Counted from the stretch's first letter, positions 1 to 6,044 are shown. The stretch is 17,876 bases of DNA from Nitriliruptoraceae bacterium (GCA_007134165.1 SLLJ01000012.1:1-17876), one strand, 5' to 3'. The notes: generated by a model from the letters alone, not told the origin. Program-made: numbers and translations.

Positions 1-323
1 CAAACTCGCGCTGACGCGGGTTGCGAGCCCGCTGCGGCCGATCGACCCCCAGAAACTCGCGCCCACGCAAGCTCCGAACCCGCTGCGGGCGATCGACCCC
101 CAGAAACTCTCACCCACGCAAGTTCCGAACCCGCTGCGGCCACGCATCGCCCGCCGACAGCCACGCACCACCCGCTGCGGCCGCGCACCACCCGCCGACA
201 GCCACGCACCACCCGCTGCGGCCGCGCATCGCCCGCCGACGGCCACGAACTCTCACCCACGCAAGTTCCGAACCCGCTGCGGCCGATCGACCCCCAGAAA
301 CTCGCGCCCACGCAAGTTCCGAG
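1..323. repeat. Minisatellite-like tandem repeat array with 51-bp and 41-bp units
   Basis: Near-identical 51-bp units occupy 28-78, 79-129 and 273-323. Each starts CCCGCTGCGG, contains CGATCGACCCCCAGAAACTC and ends in ACGCAAGTTCCGAA or a close variant. Between them are 41-bp units at 130-170 and 171-211 and a hybrid 61-bp unit at 212-272 that begins like the 41-bp type and ends like the 51-bp type. All share the core CCCGCTGCGGCC. The 41-bp unit looks like two diverged copies of about 20 bp. Bases 1-27 are a degenerate partial unit, so the array probably continues beyond the window. The units are adjacent with no unique spacers. On the minus strand the 51-bp unit is a multiple of three and the tail of the neighbouring reading frame runs into it. 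The mechanism and function are unknown; slippage or recombination is an inference. Confidence 0.9.
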
Positions 324-615
324 CCTCCGGCAGGCCGCCGGCCAGTCTCATGACGTAGCCACGCACCACCCGACGGCACCGACCCGCCAGCCCGTCATCC
401 AGGCAGCACGATCCGGGTTTGAGCACATCGGGATCCGCCCCCGGCGCGACCACGGTGCCCACCAGCTCGGTCGGTCCCCCACGGTCGATCGCGAAGAACT
501 CAAGGTCCCGGGTGATCAACTCGACGTCACCGTCGGGGTCGATGCCGACGTCGAGGAGTTCGGCGGCGAGCAGCAGGACGAGCAGTCCGGCCCAGAGCCG
601 ACGGGGACGGGTCAA
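253..615 (-). CDS. Unrecognised small membrane-anchored protein (possibly the 3' part of a frameshifted gene)
   Basis: I do not recognise this family. From a TTG start at 615 it gives 120 residues: a basic start (TRPRR), a hydrophobic stretch at about residues 7-21 (LWAGLLVLLLAAELL), then an acidic region (DPDGDVELITRDLEFFAID) and three cysteines at 70, 71 and 80. The codons between about 330 and 600 have mostly G/C third positions and look truly coding. The last 20 or so residues are encoded by the tandem repeats, and the TGA stop at 253-255 comes from a variant repeat unit. The TTG overlaps the TGA of the small frame at 612-728, which has the good ribosome binding site. This could be a coupled second cistron or the displaced continuation of one protein. 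The C-terminus may be eroded by the repeats. Confidence 0.5.
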   Translation of the reverse strand: MTRPRRLWAGLLVLLLAAELLDVGIDPDGDVELITRDLEFFAIDRGGPTELVGTVVAPGADPDVLKPGSCCLDDGLAGRCRRVVRGYVMRLAGGLPEARNLRGREFLGVDRPQRVRNLRG

Positions 616-728
616 CGCCCGAGGGGCGGGGTCGGCGGCGCGTACGCCCTGCGCTGTGGGCCGTACCCCGGGGCCTGGCGAGCGGTCCACATCGGTGACG
701 CACCGCGCGTCGAGTCCGCGGTGGTCAT
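612..728 (-). CDS. 38-residue Pro-rich reading frame with a strong ribosome binding site, 5' part of the membrane-protein locus
   Basis: A perfect GGAGGAGG (736-743) lies 7 nt before the ATG at 728, one of the best Shine-Dalgarno sites in the window. The product begins MTTADSTRGASPMWTARQ and continues into a Gly/Tyr/Pro-rich stretch (APGYGPQRRAYAPPTPP) before TGA at 612-614. A short Pro-rich cytoplasmic stretch followed by a transmembrane helix is a common layout in actinobacterial membrane proteins. The helix is present immediately downstream, but in the -1 frame. I infer that 253-728 is one gene interrupted by a frameshift (mutation, sequencing error or programmed). A two-cistron arrangement with a TTGA stop/start overlap is the alternative. 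Confidence 0.5.
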   Translation of the reverse strand: MTTADSTRGASPMWTARQAPGYGPQRRAYAPPTPPLGR

Positions 729-796
729 GGCTCGCCCTCCTCCACGCGGTTGAGAGCACCACTCGGGTGCCGCCCCCGACGCGGAGCCTGGTTCGC

Positions 797-852
797 ACGG
801 GGCCGCCGGGACGGGGCCGCCGGGCTGGGGCCGCCGGGCTGGGGCCGGGGTG
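797..852. repeat. 14-bp tandem repeat, three full copies plus one partial
   Basis: Units of the form (AC or CT)GGGGCCGCCGGG lie head to tail at 797-810, 811-824 and 825-838, with a diverged fourth copy at 839-852. They sit in the 208-bp spacer between the oxidoreductase stop (937) and the membrane-protein locus start (728). Fourteen is not a multiple of three, so the array is unlikely to be coding. I see no convincing promoter in the rest of the spacer. A weak stem at 910-926 (7-bp arms with one G-U pair, 3-nt loop) lies just past the oxidoreductase stop. Confidence 0.8.
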
Positions 853-936
853 CGGTTGCGCACGAGGTCGCATGCGGTGCGCCTCGAGGCCCGACCCTGG
901 CGCTGAGGTTGCCACCATCGGTGACATCGCCGGCGC

Positions 937-1965
937 TCAGCCGTCCGTGGAGGAGGCGAAGGTCTCGAGGATCGCCCACATGTTCTCGGCCATGCGCGCC
1001 ATCGGCACCTTGTACCAGGCGCCGCCGAGGATGAGGTGGTCGACGTGCCGCTCGATCTCGGGCAGGCGGTCACGGACCTCGTCGGGGGTGCCGGCGATGG
1101 CGTAGCGCTCCACGGCCTCGTCGGGCACCGCAGCAACGAGGGCATCGAGATCCTGTCCGGTGCGCTTCCACACGTCGCGCAGCTGCCCGGTGAGCGCCTC
1201 GTCACCGTAGGAGGCGAACACGCTCTGGTAGTTGGGCGTGGTGCCGTAGAAGGCGATCTGCTGCTTGGCCTCGCGCACCGCCACGGCGCGGTCGTCCGCG
1301 ACGCACAGGATCACCCCCTGGTTGAGGGTGAACTCCTCCCGGGCACGACCCGAGGCCGCCAGCGAATCCTCCAAGCGCGGCAGCACGTCCTCGGTGAGGT
1401 AGCGCTCCGAGGTGAAGGGGTGGCCGAGCAGGCCGTCGGCATGCGCAGCGGCCGCCCCGGTCATGAGCGGACCGACGGCGGCGACGTAGACCCGCGGCAG
1501 CTTGCGGTCGGTGGCCCGGCCCCGGCCGCCGAGCCCCGGGCGCAGCACCCGGTAGATCTCGCCGTCGAAGGTCACGTCCTCGCCGCGCTCCATGCGCCAC
1601 ACGGTCTGCATGGCCTGCACGTACTCGGCCATGCGCTTGGCCGGCCGGTCGAACTCGGCGGAGAAGCGCTCCTCGATGACCCGCTTGACCTGGCTGCCGA
1701 GCCCGGTGACGAACCGGTCGCCGCTGAGCTCGTTGAGGTCCCACGCCTGCATCGCGGTGATGGTGGGCGAGCGCGGGAAGGCCAGCGTGATGTTGGTCCC
1801 GACGTCGATGCGTTCGGTGGCCTGGATCGCGACCGAAGCCTGGATCATCGACTCCTGGGTGGTCTCGGCCACCCAGACCGCGTCGAAGCCCTTGGCCTCC
1901 ACCTGCCGGGCCAGCTCGCCCAGGAACGCGTAGGGACCGCCGATCGCCACGCCGTAGCTCGCCAC
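937..1965 (-). CDS. LLM-class (luciferase-like, probably F420-dependent) oxidoreductase
   Basis: A 342-residue TIM-barrel flavin/F420 oxidoreductase of the bacterial luciferase superfamily. Such enzymes move a hydride between F420H2 or reduced FMN and diverse substrates; the substrate here cannot be read from sequence. Visible features are an N-terminal beta strand (YGVAIGG), the GFDAVWVAETT segment at about 26-36, RIDVGTNITLAFPRSP, the LSGDRFVTGLG segment typical of the family, and a C-terminal GTPDEVRDRL helix. Length is normal. The start is GTG at 1963-1965, with GAGGA 9 nt upstream. An ATG a few bases earlier is out of frame. It lies 96 bp downstream of glmM in the same direction, so it may be co-transcribed, but an inverted repeat in the gap could separate it. 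F420 dependence is inferred from the subfamily look and the actinobacterial context; an FMN-dependent role is possible. Confidence 0.85.
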   Translation of the reverse strand: MASYGVAIGGPYAFLGELARQVEAKGFDAVWVAETTQESMIQASVAIQATERIDVGTNITLAFPRSPTITAMQAWDLNELSGDRFVTGLGSQVKRVIEERFSAEFDRPAKRMAEYVQAMQTVWRMERGEDVTFDGEIYRVLRPGLGGRGRATDRKLPRVYVAAVGPLMTGAAAAHADGLLGHPFTSERYLTEDVLPRLEDSLAASGRAREEFTLNQGVILCVADDRAVAVREAKQQIAFYGTTPNYQSVFASYGDEALTGQLRDVWKRTGQDLDALVAAVPDEAVERYAIAGTPDEVRDRLPEIERHVDHLILGGAWYKVPMARMAENMWAILETFASSTDG

Positions 1966-1993
1966 CGTGCACCATCCTCGCGTCGGGTGGCCA

Positions 1994-2018
1994 GGAACGC
2001 TAGCTTGCCAAGCGTTCC
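1994..2018. promoter_or_regulatory. Perfect 8-bp inverted repeat between glmM and the oxidoreductase gene
   Basis: GGAACGCT (1994-2001) and AGCGTTCC (2011-2018) are perfect complements around a 9-nt loop. The element begins 28 nt before the oxidoreductase GTG and 43 nt after the glmM stop. It has no T-run, so a classical terminator is unlikely. It could be a repressor operator for the oxidoreductase gene or a weak terminator/processing hairpin for glmM. No clear -35/-10 pair was found nearby. Confidence 0.4.
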
Positions 2019-2061
2019 CACCACGAGCCGGGCAGCCGGCCCGGCGCCGACCCTGGGCAGC

Positions 2062-3402
2062 TCAGACGGTGAGGTGGACACGGACCGCATCGGCGACGCG
2101 GTCCACGGCGAGCTGCGCGTCGGCCTGGGTCTCGGCCTCGGCCATGACCCGGATCAGCGGCTCGGTGCCCGAGGGCCGCAGCAGCAGCCGGCCTCCGGCG
2201 GCGAGCCGCGCCTCCTCGGCACGCACGACCTCCCACACCGCCTCGGCGCCGGGCAGCCCGGCCCGGTCGACCCCGGCCACGTTGACCAGCACCTGCGGCA
2301 GGCGCGACATGACGGTGGACAGCTCGTCGAGGGTGGCGCCCGTCGCCCGCACCGTGGCCAGCAGTTGCACGGCGGTGAGCACCCCGTCGCCGGTGGTGGC
2401 GTGGTCGAGGTCGATGAGGTGACCCGACTGCTCACCGCCGAGGTTCAGCCCCCGCTCTCGCATCGCCTCGAGCACGTAGCGGTCCCCGACCGGGGTCTGC
2501 ACCACCTCGATGCCCAGCGCGTCCATCGCCTGCCGGAAGCCCAGGTTGGTCATCACCGTGGTCGCGACCGCCCCGTGGCGCAGTGTGCCGCGCTGATGCT
2601 GCTGCCGGGCGAGGATGGCCAGGATCACGTCCCCGTCCACCTCGGCGCCCTCAGCCGTGGCCGCGATCAGACGGTCGGCGTCGCCGTCGTGGCTGATGCC
2701 CACATCCGCGCCGCTGGTCAGCACCGCGTCACGGACGGCCGCCGGGTGAGTCGACCCGCAGCCCTCGTTGATGTTCGCGCCGTCGGGAGCGCAGTGGATC
2801 GGGATCACCTCGGCACCGAGCTGGCGGTACACCTGTGGGGCCACCTGCGAAGCTGCCCCGTTGGCGCCGTCCACGACCACACGCAGCCCGGACAGGTCGC
2901 CGTCCACACTGGCAGCGACGTGCTCGACGTAGCGGGCCAGCGCCGCCGGATCACGGTGATGACGGCCGATGGCCACCCCGGTGGGCCGTGCGGTCCTCGG
3001 TTCGTCGATGAGCGCCTCGAACGCCGCCTCCTCGGCATCGGAGAGCTTGTAGCCGTCCGCGCCGAAGACCTTGATCCCGTTGTCCCCCACCGGGTTGTGC
3101 GACGCGCTGATGACCACGCCGGCCGCCGCCTCACCGCGGGTGGTCAGATAGGCGACCGCAGGGGTGGGCAGGACCCCGACCGACACGGCGTCACCGCCCG
3201 CCGAGGTGATCCCAGCCACCAGCGCCGCCTCGAGCATCTCCCCCGACCAGCGCGGGTCCCGGCCGATGAGGACCGAAGGCCGTGACTCACCGGTGTTCCG
3301 GAGCAGGTCGACCAGTCCCCGACCGATCGCCAGCGCGAGCTCGGGGCTGAGCAGGAGGTTGGCGGCCCCCCGTACGCCGTCGGTACCGAAGATGCGTCCC
3401 AT
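2062..3402 (-). CDS. glmM: Phosphoglucosamine mutase GlmM
   Basis: Interconverts glucosamine-6-phosphate and glucosamine-1-phosphate in the cytoplasm, the step feeding UDP-GlcNAc and hence peptidoglycan. The 446-residue length is normal for the alpha-D-phosphohexomutase superfamily. In order it shows the start GRIFGTDGVRG, the phosphoserine loop ISASHNP with catalytic Ser101, the metal loop DGDADR (Asp239, Asp241, Asp243), the sugar-specificity loop GEQSGH (323-328) and the phosphate-binding RPSGTEP (409-415). The ATG at 3402 has GGAAGG a few bases upstream. It follows rpsI by 69 bp, the familiar actinobacterial rplM-rpsI-glmM order. A large GC palindrome in that gap may tune read-through. 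Phosphomannomutase is the alternative reading, but the GEQSGH loop and the context favour GlmM. Confidence 0.96.
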   Translation of the reverse strand: MGRIFGTDGVRGAANLLLSPELALAIGRGLVDLLRNTGESRPSVLIGRDPRWSGEMLEAALVAGITSAGGDAVSVGVLPTPAVAYLTTRGEAAAGVVISASHNPVGDNGIKVFGADGYKLSDAEEAAFEALIDEPRTARPTGVAIGRHHRDPAALARYVEHVAASVDGDLSGLRVVVDGANGAASQVAPQVYRQLGAEVIPIHCAPDGANINEGCGSTHPAAVRDAVLTSGADVGISHDGDADRLIAATAEGAEVDGDVILAILARQQHQRGTLRHGAVATTVMTNLGFRQAMDALGIEVVQTPVGDRYVLEAMRERGLNLGGEQSGHLIDLDHATTGDGVLTAVQLLATVRATGATLDELSTVMSRLPQVLVNVAGVDRAGLPGAEAVWEVVRAEEARLAAGGRLLLRPSGTEPLIRVMAEAETQADAQLAVDRVADAVRVHLTV

Positions 3403-3427
3403 GGGATGCCTTCCGGGCCTGACGCGG

Positions 3428-3453
3428 CGGCGCCGCCCCGCGGGGCGGCGCCG
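3428..3453. terminator. Perfect 26-bp GC palindrome between rpsI and glmM (possible terminator/attenuator)
   Basis: Bases 3428-3440 are exactly complementary to 3441-3453, with the centre GCCCCGCGGGGC. As RNA it would form a stem of about 11 bp with a 4-nt CGCG loop. It starts 18 nt after the rpsI stop. There is no U-tract on the minus strand, so full intrinsic termination is doubtful. Partial attenuation or 3'-end protection of the rplM-rpsI message fits better. The same 12-bp centre recurs between rplR and rpsE. Confidence 0.45.
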
Positions 3454-3471
3454 GCAACGCGTGGGGGATGG

Positions 3472-3858
3472 TCAGCGCTTGGAGAACTGGGGGGCGCGCC
3501 GAGCCTTCTTGAGCCCGTACTTCTTGCGCTCCACCTTACGAGCGTCGCGGGTCAGCAGCCCGGCCGACTTCAGCGGCGGCCGCCAGTCGGCATCCCAGTC
3601 CGCAAGCGCGCGAGCAATGGCCAGCCGCAGCGCACCGGCCTGGCCCGTGGTCCCTCCCCCATGGATCCGCGCGGTGACGTCCCACTGTCCGGCCTGCTCG
3701 AGGACCTCGAAGGGTTCGAGGACGTGCGCGCGCAGTTTCTCGGTGCGGAAGAAGTCCTCGAGGGGGCGCCCGTTGAGGCTGAACTGTCCCGAGCCGCGGG
3801 TGACCCGAGCACGAGCGACGGCCGACTTGCGGCGACCGGTGAAGATGGTGGCGGACAT
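3472..3858 (-). CDS. rpsI: 30S ribosomal protein S9
   Basis: Small-subunit head protein whose C-terminal tail reaches the P-site tRNA. The 128 residues show the family signature FTGRRKSAVARARV near the start, the GGGTTGQAGALRLAIARAL helix region at about 67-85, and the basic C-terminus ending FSKR, the universally conserved tail. It follows rplM with a 29-nt gap and shares its promoter, as in most bacteria. The ATG at 3858 gives the usual start. Confidence 0.97.
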   Translation of the reverse strand: MSATIFTGRRKSAVARARVTRGSGQFSLNGRPLEDFFRTEKLRAHVLEPFEVLEQAGQWDVTARIHGGGTTGQAGALRLAIARALADWDADWRPPLKSAGLLTRDARKVERKKYGLKKARRAPQFSKR

Positions 3859-3887
3859 GATCGCGGGTCCTTGTCGTCGGGCAGCGG

Positions 3888-4322
3888 CTAGACGTAGTCG
3901 GGCAGGGTCGCCGGCTGCTGCGCGGCGTGGGGGTGGTCCGGACCCGCATACACCTTGAGCTTGCGGCCCATCGCACGGCCGAGCTTGTTCTTTGGCAGCA
4001 TGCCCTTGACCGCCGATTCGACGATCCGGGTGGGGTCCTTCTCAAACTGCTGGGCGAAGGGCACCGAGCGCAGCCCGCCGGGGTAGCCCGAGTGGCTGTG
4101 GTACTGCTTCTGCTCAGACTTGGCGCCGGTCACCACGATCTTGTCGGCATTGACCACGATCACGTGATCGCCGAGGTCGAGGTGGGGCGTGAACGTCGGC
4201 TTGTGCTTGCCACGCAGCACGGAGGCGACGCGGGTGGCGAGCCGGCCGAGGGTCTGGCCCTCAGCGTCGACCACGTACCAGACACGCGTGATGTCCTTCG
4301 CGCTCGGGCTGTAGGTCCGCAT
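3888..4322 (-). CDS. rplM: 50S ribosomal protein L13
   Basis: Early-assembling large-subunit protein that binds 23S rRNA. The 144 residues include the start MRTYSPSAKDITRVWYVVDA, typical of actinobacteria, then GQTLGRLATRVASVLRGKHKP, the GDHVIVVNADKIVVTG core and the ESAVKGMLPKNKLGRAMGRKLKVYAG segment. The ATG at 4322 has AAGGGA 7 nt upstream. It is the first gene of the rplM-rpsI(-glmM) unit, preceded by a clear promoter and an unusually long leader. L13 represses its own operon in E. coli, so autoregulation through this leader is a reasonable inference. Confidence 0.97.
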   Translation of the reverse strand: MRTYSPSAKDITRVWYVVDAEGQTLGRLATRVASVLRGKHKPTFTPHLDLGDHVIVVNADKIVVTGAKSEQKQYHSHSGYPGGLRSVPFAQQFEKDPTRIVESAVKGMLPKNKLGRAMGRKLKVYAGPDHPHAAQQPATLPDYV

Positions 4323-4525
4323 GATGATGTCCCTTGGCCTGGTGTCGTGGCTGCCCCGTGTCGTGAGGCCTGAGGTGCCGTGAGGCGTTCACGTCCCGAC
4401 GGGTCCCGAACGCCTCAGAGATCCGGGAAGCCGGCACCGACGTCGGACGGGCGTCCGGTCCGCGGGCCCAGCGTTCGGGCGGGCGGAGCTTCGGGCATGG
4501 AACGCGCGGCCCACCTGGAGCCGCG
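4323..4525 (-). promoter_or_regulatory. Long structured 5' leader of rplM-rpsI
   Basis: About 200 nt lie between the predicted start of transcription near 4525 and the rplM ATG. A strong hairpin sits at 4381-4417: perfect 10-bp arms TGAGGCGTTC/GAACGCCTCA around a 17-nt loop that itself contains CCC-GTC-GGG. On the transcript, the TGAGG of the 5' arm could pair with three CCUCA copies (complements of 4364-4368, 4371-4375 and 4381-4385), so alternative folds are possible. No open frame looks coding here. A ribosomal-protein autoregulatory site is an inference from position and structure. Confidence 0.5.
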
Positions 4526-4532
4526 TGCCGAA

Positions 4533-4562
4533 AGGATATCGGGCATCCGGCGGCCCGGTCAA
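4533..4562 (-). promoter_or_regulatory. Sigma-A-type promoter for rplM-rpsI
   Basis: On the minus strand, -35 TTGACC (4562-4557) is followed after 18 nt by -10 TATCCT (4538-4533). This is a 5/6 and 4/6 match to the housekeeping consensus. It starts 22 nt downstream of the truA stop and points to rplM. The predicted transcription start is near 4525. Confidence 0.7.
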
Positions 4563-4584
4563 CCGATGCGCGGTGCGGCGAGCT

Positions 4585-5418
4585 TCAGGTGGCGACCCAC
4601 CGCGGTGGAGCCGCCGGCCAGCGGCGTCCGTAGGACACCTGCTCCAGGGTCAGGCCCTGCGGCGGCGCGACGCGGGCGGCGCGCGACCGGTCCCGGCCCG
4701 CGAGCACCTCGCGCAGCCAGTCGGGATCCCGCCGGCCCCGTCCCACCTCGACCAGGCAGCCGAGGATGGAGCGCACCTGCTGATGACAGAAGGCCGGCCC
4801 GCGCAGCCGGACGTCCAGACGCCCGGGTCCCGGCCGGTGCAGCGCGACCTCGTCCAACCGGCGGACCGTGCTCCGTCCCGGGGCACGCCGACACAGCGCC
4901 GCGAAGTCGTGCTCACCGAGCAGGTAACGGGCCGCGGCCCGCATCCGGCTCAAGACCAATGGCTCAGCCACGACCCACTGCTCGCCGCGCCGTCGGGGAT
5001 CACACGCAGCGAGGTCGTCGACCAGGCGGTAGCGGTACCCGCGGGCCACCGCCGAGAACCTGGCGTCGAACCCGGCGCCGACCCGGGTGGCCTGCCACAA
5101 CGTGATCGACGGCTCCAACAGCCGGGCGAGGCGCTCGCGCAGCGCCCCGAGCTCACGCCCGACGAGCAGAGGCCTGGCCCGCACGACGGTCGGGTCGACG
5201 TCGAGATGCACGACCTGCGCGAGCGCGTGCACCCCGCGGTCGGTGCGGCCCGCCGCGGTGGTGAGCGCCGGCTGGCCGAGCACCGCCGCGAGCGCGGCCT
5301 CGAGCTCACCCTGCACGGTGCGCTGTTCGGGCTGACGGGCGAAGCCCGCGTAGCCAGCGCCGTCGTAGGCGAGGTCGAGCCGGACCCGGACCGGGTCAGG
5401 CGCGCGTGTCGTCCTCAT
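4585..5418 (-). CDS. truA: tRNA pseudouridine(38-40) synthase TruA
   Basis: Isomerises uridines at positions 38-40 of the tRNA anticodon arm. The 277 residues show the N-terminal VRVRLDLAYDGAGYAGFARQ motif, the catalytic loop AGRTDRGVHA with Asp60, the GFDARFSAVARGYRYRL strand region, the EHDFAALCRR segment and the C-terminal AFCHQQVRSILGCLVEVG motif. The family usually has RTDAGVHA; here the residue after the catalytic Asp is Arg rather than Ala. The ATG at 5418 lies inside the end of rplQ, a 23-nt overlap with no clear Shine-Dalgarno site of its own, so translation is probably coupled. The long in-frame extension upstream overlaps rplQ and was not used. rplQ-truA adjacency is typical. Confidence 0.94.
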   Translation of the reverse strand: MRTTRAPDPVRVRLDLAYDGAGYAGFARQPEQRTVQGELEAALAAVLGQPALTTAAGRTDRGVHALAQVVHLDVDPTVVRARPLLVGRELGALRERLARLLEPSITLWQATRVGAGFDARFSAVARGYRYRLVDDLAACDPRRRGEQWVVAEPLVLSRMRAAARYLLGEHDFAALCRRAPGRSTVRRLDEVALHRPGPGRLDVRLRGPAFCHQQVRSILGCLVEVGRGRRDPDWLREVLAGRDRSRAARVAPPQGLTLEQVSYGRRWPAAPPRWVAT

Positions 5419-5998
5419 CGTCGTCCGCGTCGTCGGAGGCCTGACCGGTCGCCTGAGCCACCGCCGCCGCGATCTGCTCGTCGGTGTAGTCCTCGTCCTC
5501 GACCTCGTCGTCCTCGACCTCGTCGAACACGGCGGTTCCGGCTGCGGCCGGAGCGGCCGCCTCACGGCGACGGCGCCGGCCGAACAGTCCGCGCATGCGA
5601 CCCTGCTTGGCGTCCTCGATGATCTCGTCGCCCAACTGGTCGCCGAGTTCCACGAGCTCGATGATCGCCATCGGGGCGTTGTCGCCCTTGCGGGGATCGA
5701 GCTTGTAGATCCGGGTGTAGCCCCCGTTGCGATCCGCGAAGCGAGGCGCGACCTCCTCGAAGAGGTAGGCGACCACGTCGCGGTCACGCAGCTTGGCCAG
5801 CACCTGCCGACGGGCGTGCAGGTCGCCCTGCTTGGCCTTGGTGATCAGGCGCTCGGCGTAGGGGCGCAGCTGCTTGGCCTTGGCCTGGGTGGTACGGATA
5901 CGGCCGTGACGGAACAGGTCGCTGGCCAGGCCGGCCAGCATCAGCTTCTGGTGCGCCGGGCCACTGCCCAGTCGGGGTCCGCGCTTGGGGGTCGGCAT
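5396..5998 (-). CDS. rplQ: 50S ribosomal protein L17 with long acidic C-terminal extension
   Basis: Large-subunit protein near the exit tunnel. Residues 1 to about 118 are the conserved L17 domain (MPTPKRGPRLGSGPAHQKLM, then RIRTTQAKAKQLRPYAERLI and NGGYTRIYKL). The protein then runs to 200 residues through a basic patch (GLFGRRRRR, about 138-145) and a highly acidic tail (EVEDDEVEDEDYTDEQ, then DDADDDEDD). Minimal L17 is about 115-130 residues; extended tails occur in actinobacteria, but the sequence varies. The ATG at 5998 has GAGGAG 7 nt upstream. The gene follows rpoA by 46 nt and overlaps truA. Confidence 0.96.
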   Translation of the reverse strand: MPTPKRGPRLGSGPAHQKLMLAGLASDLFRHGRIRTTQAKAKQLRPYAERLITKAKQGDLHARRQVLAKLRDRDVVAYLFEEVAPRFADRNGGYTRIYKLDPRKGDNAPMAIIELVELGDQLGDEIIEDAKQGRMRGLFGRRRRREAAAPAAAGTAVFDEVEDDEVEDEDYTDEQIAAAVAQATGQASDDADDDEDDTRA

Positions 5999-6044
5999 CG
6001 TTGGTCTCCTCGGGGCGGGTCGCTCACAGCAACGGGACGGGCAC

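Noticed and set aside
1..323. CRISPR array
   Set aside because: Units are directly adjacent and near identical along their whole length, with no unique spacers and no cas genes nearby.
21..379. Small Arg/Pro-rich reading frames over the repeats on both strands
   Set aside because: They consist only of translated tandem repeats in several frames with no ribosome binding site; the one frame kept is the tail of the locus at 253-615.
910..926. Terminator after the oxidoreductase gene
   Set aside because: The stem is 7 bp with a G-U pair and a 3-nt loop, and no U-tract follows; too weak to annotate as a terminator.
691..927. Extending the membrane-protein frame upstream to an ATG at 927
   Set aside because: The added part is Pro/Arg-rich translation of the 14-bp repeats with no coding character. 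The strong ribosome binding site belongs to the ATG at 728 in another frame.
1036..3285. 749-residue open frame on the plus strand
   Set aside because: It lies antisense to the oxidoreductase and glmM, has a His/Arg/Gly-rich low-complexity translation, and resembles no family. Long antisense frames are expected in very GC-rich DNA.
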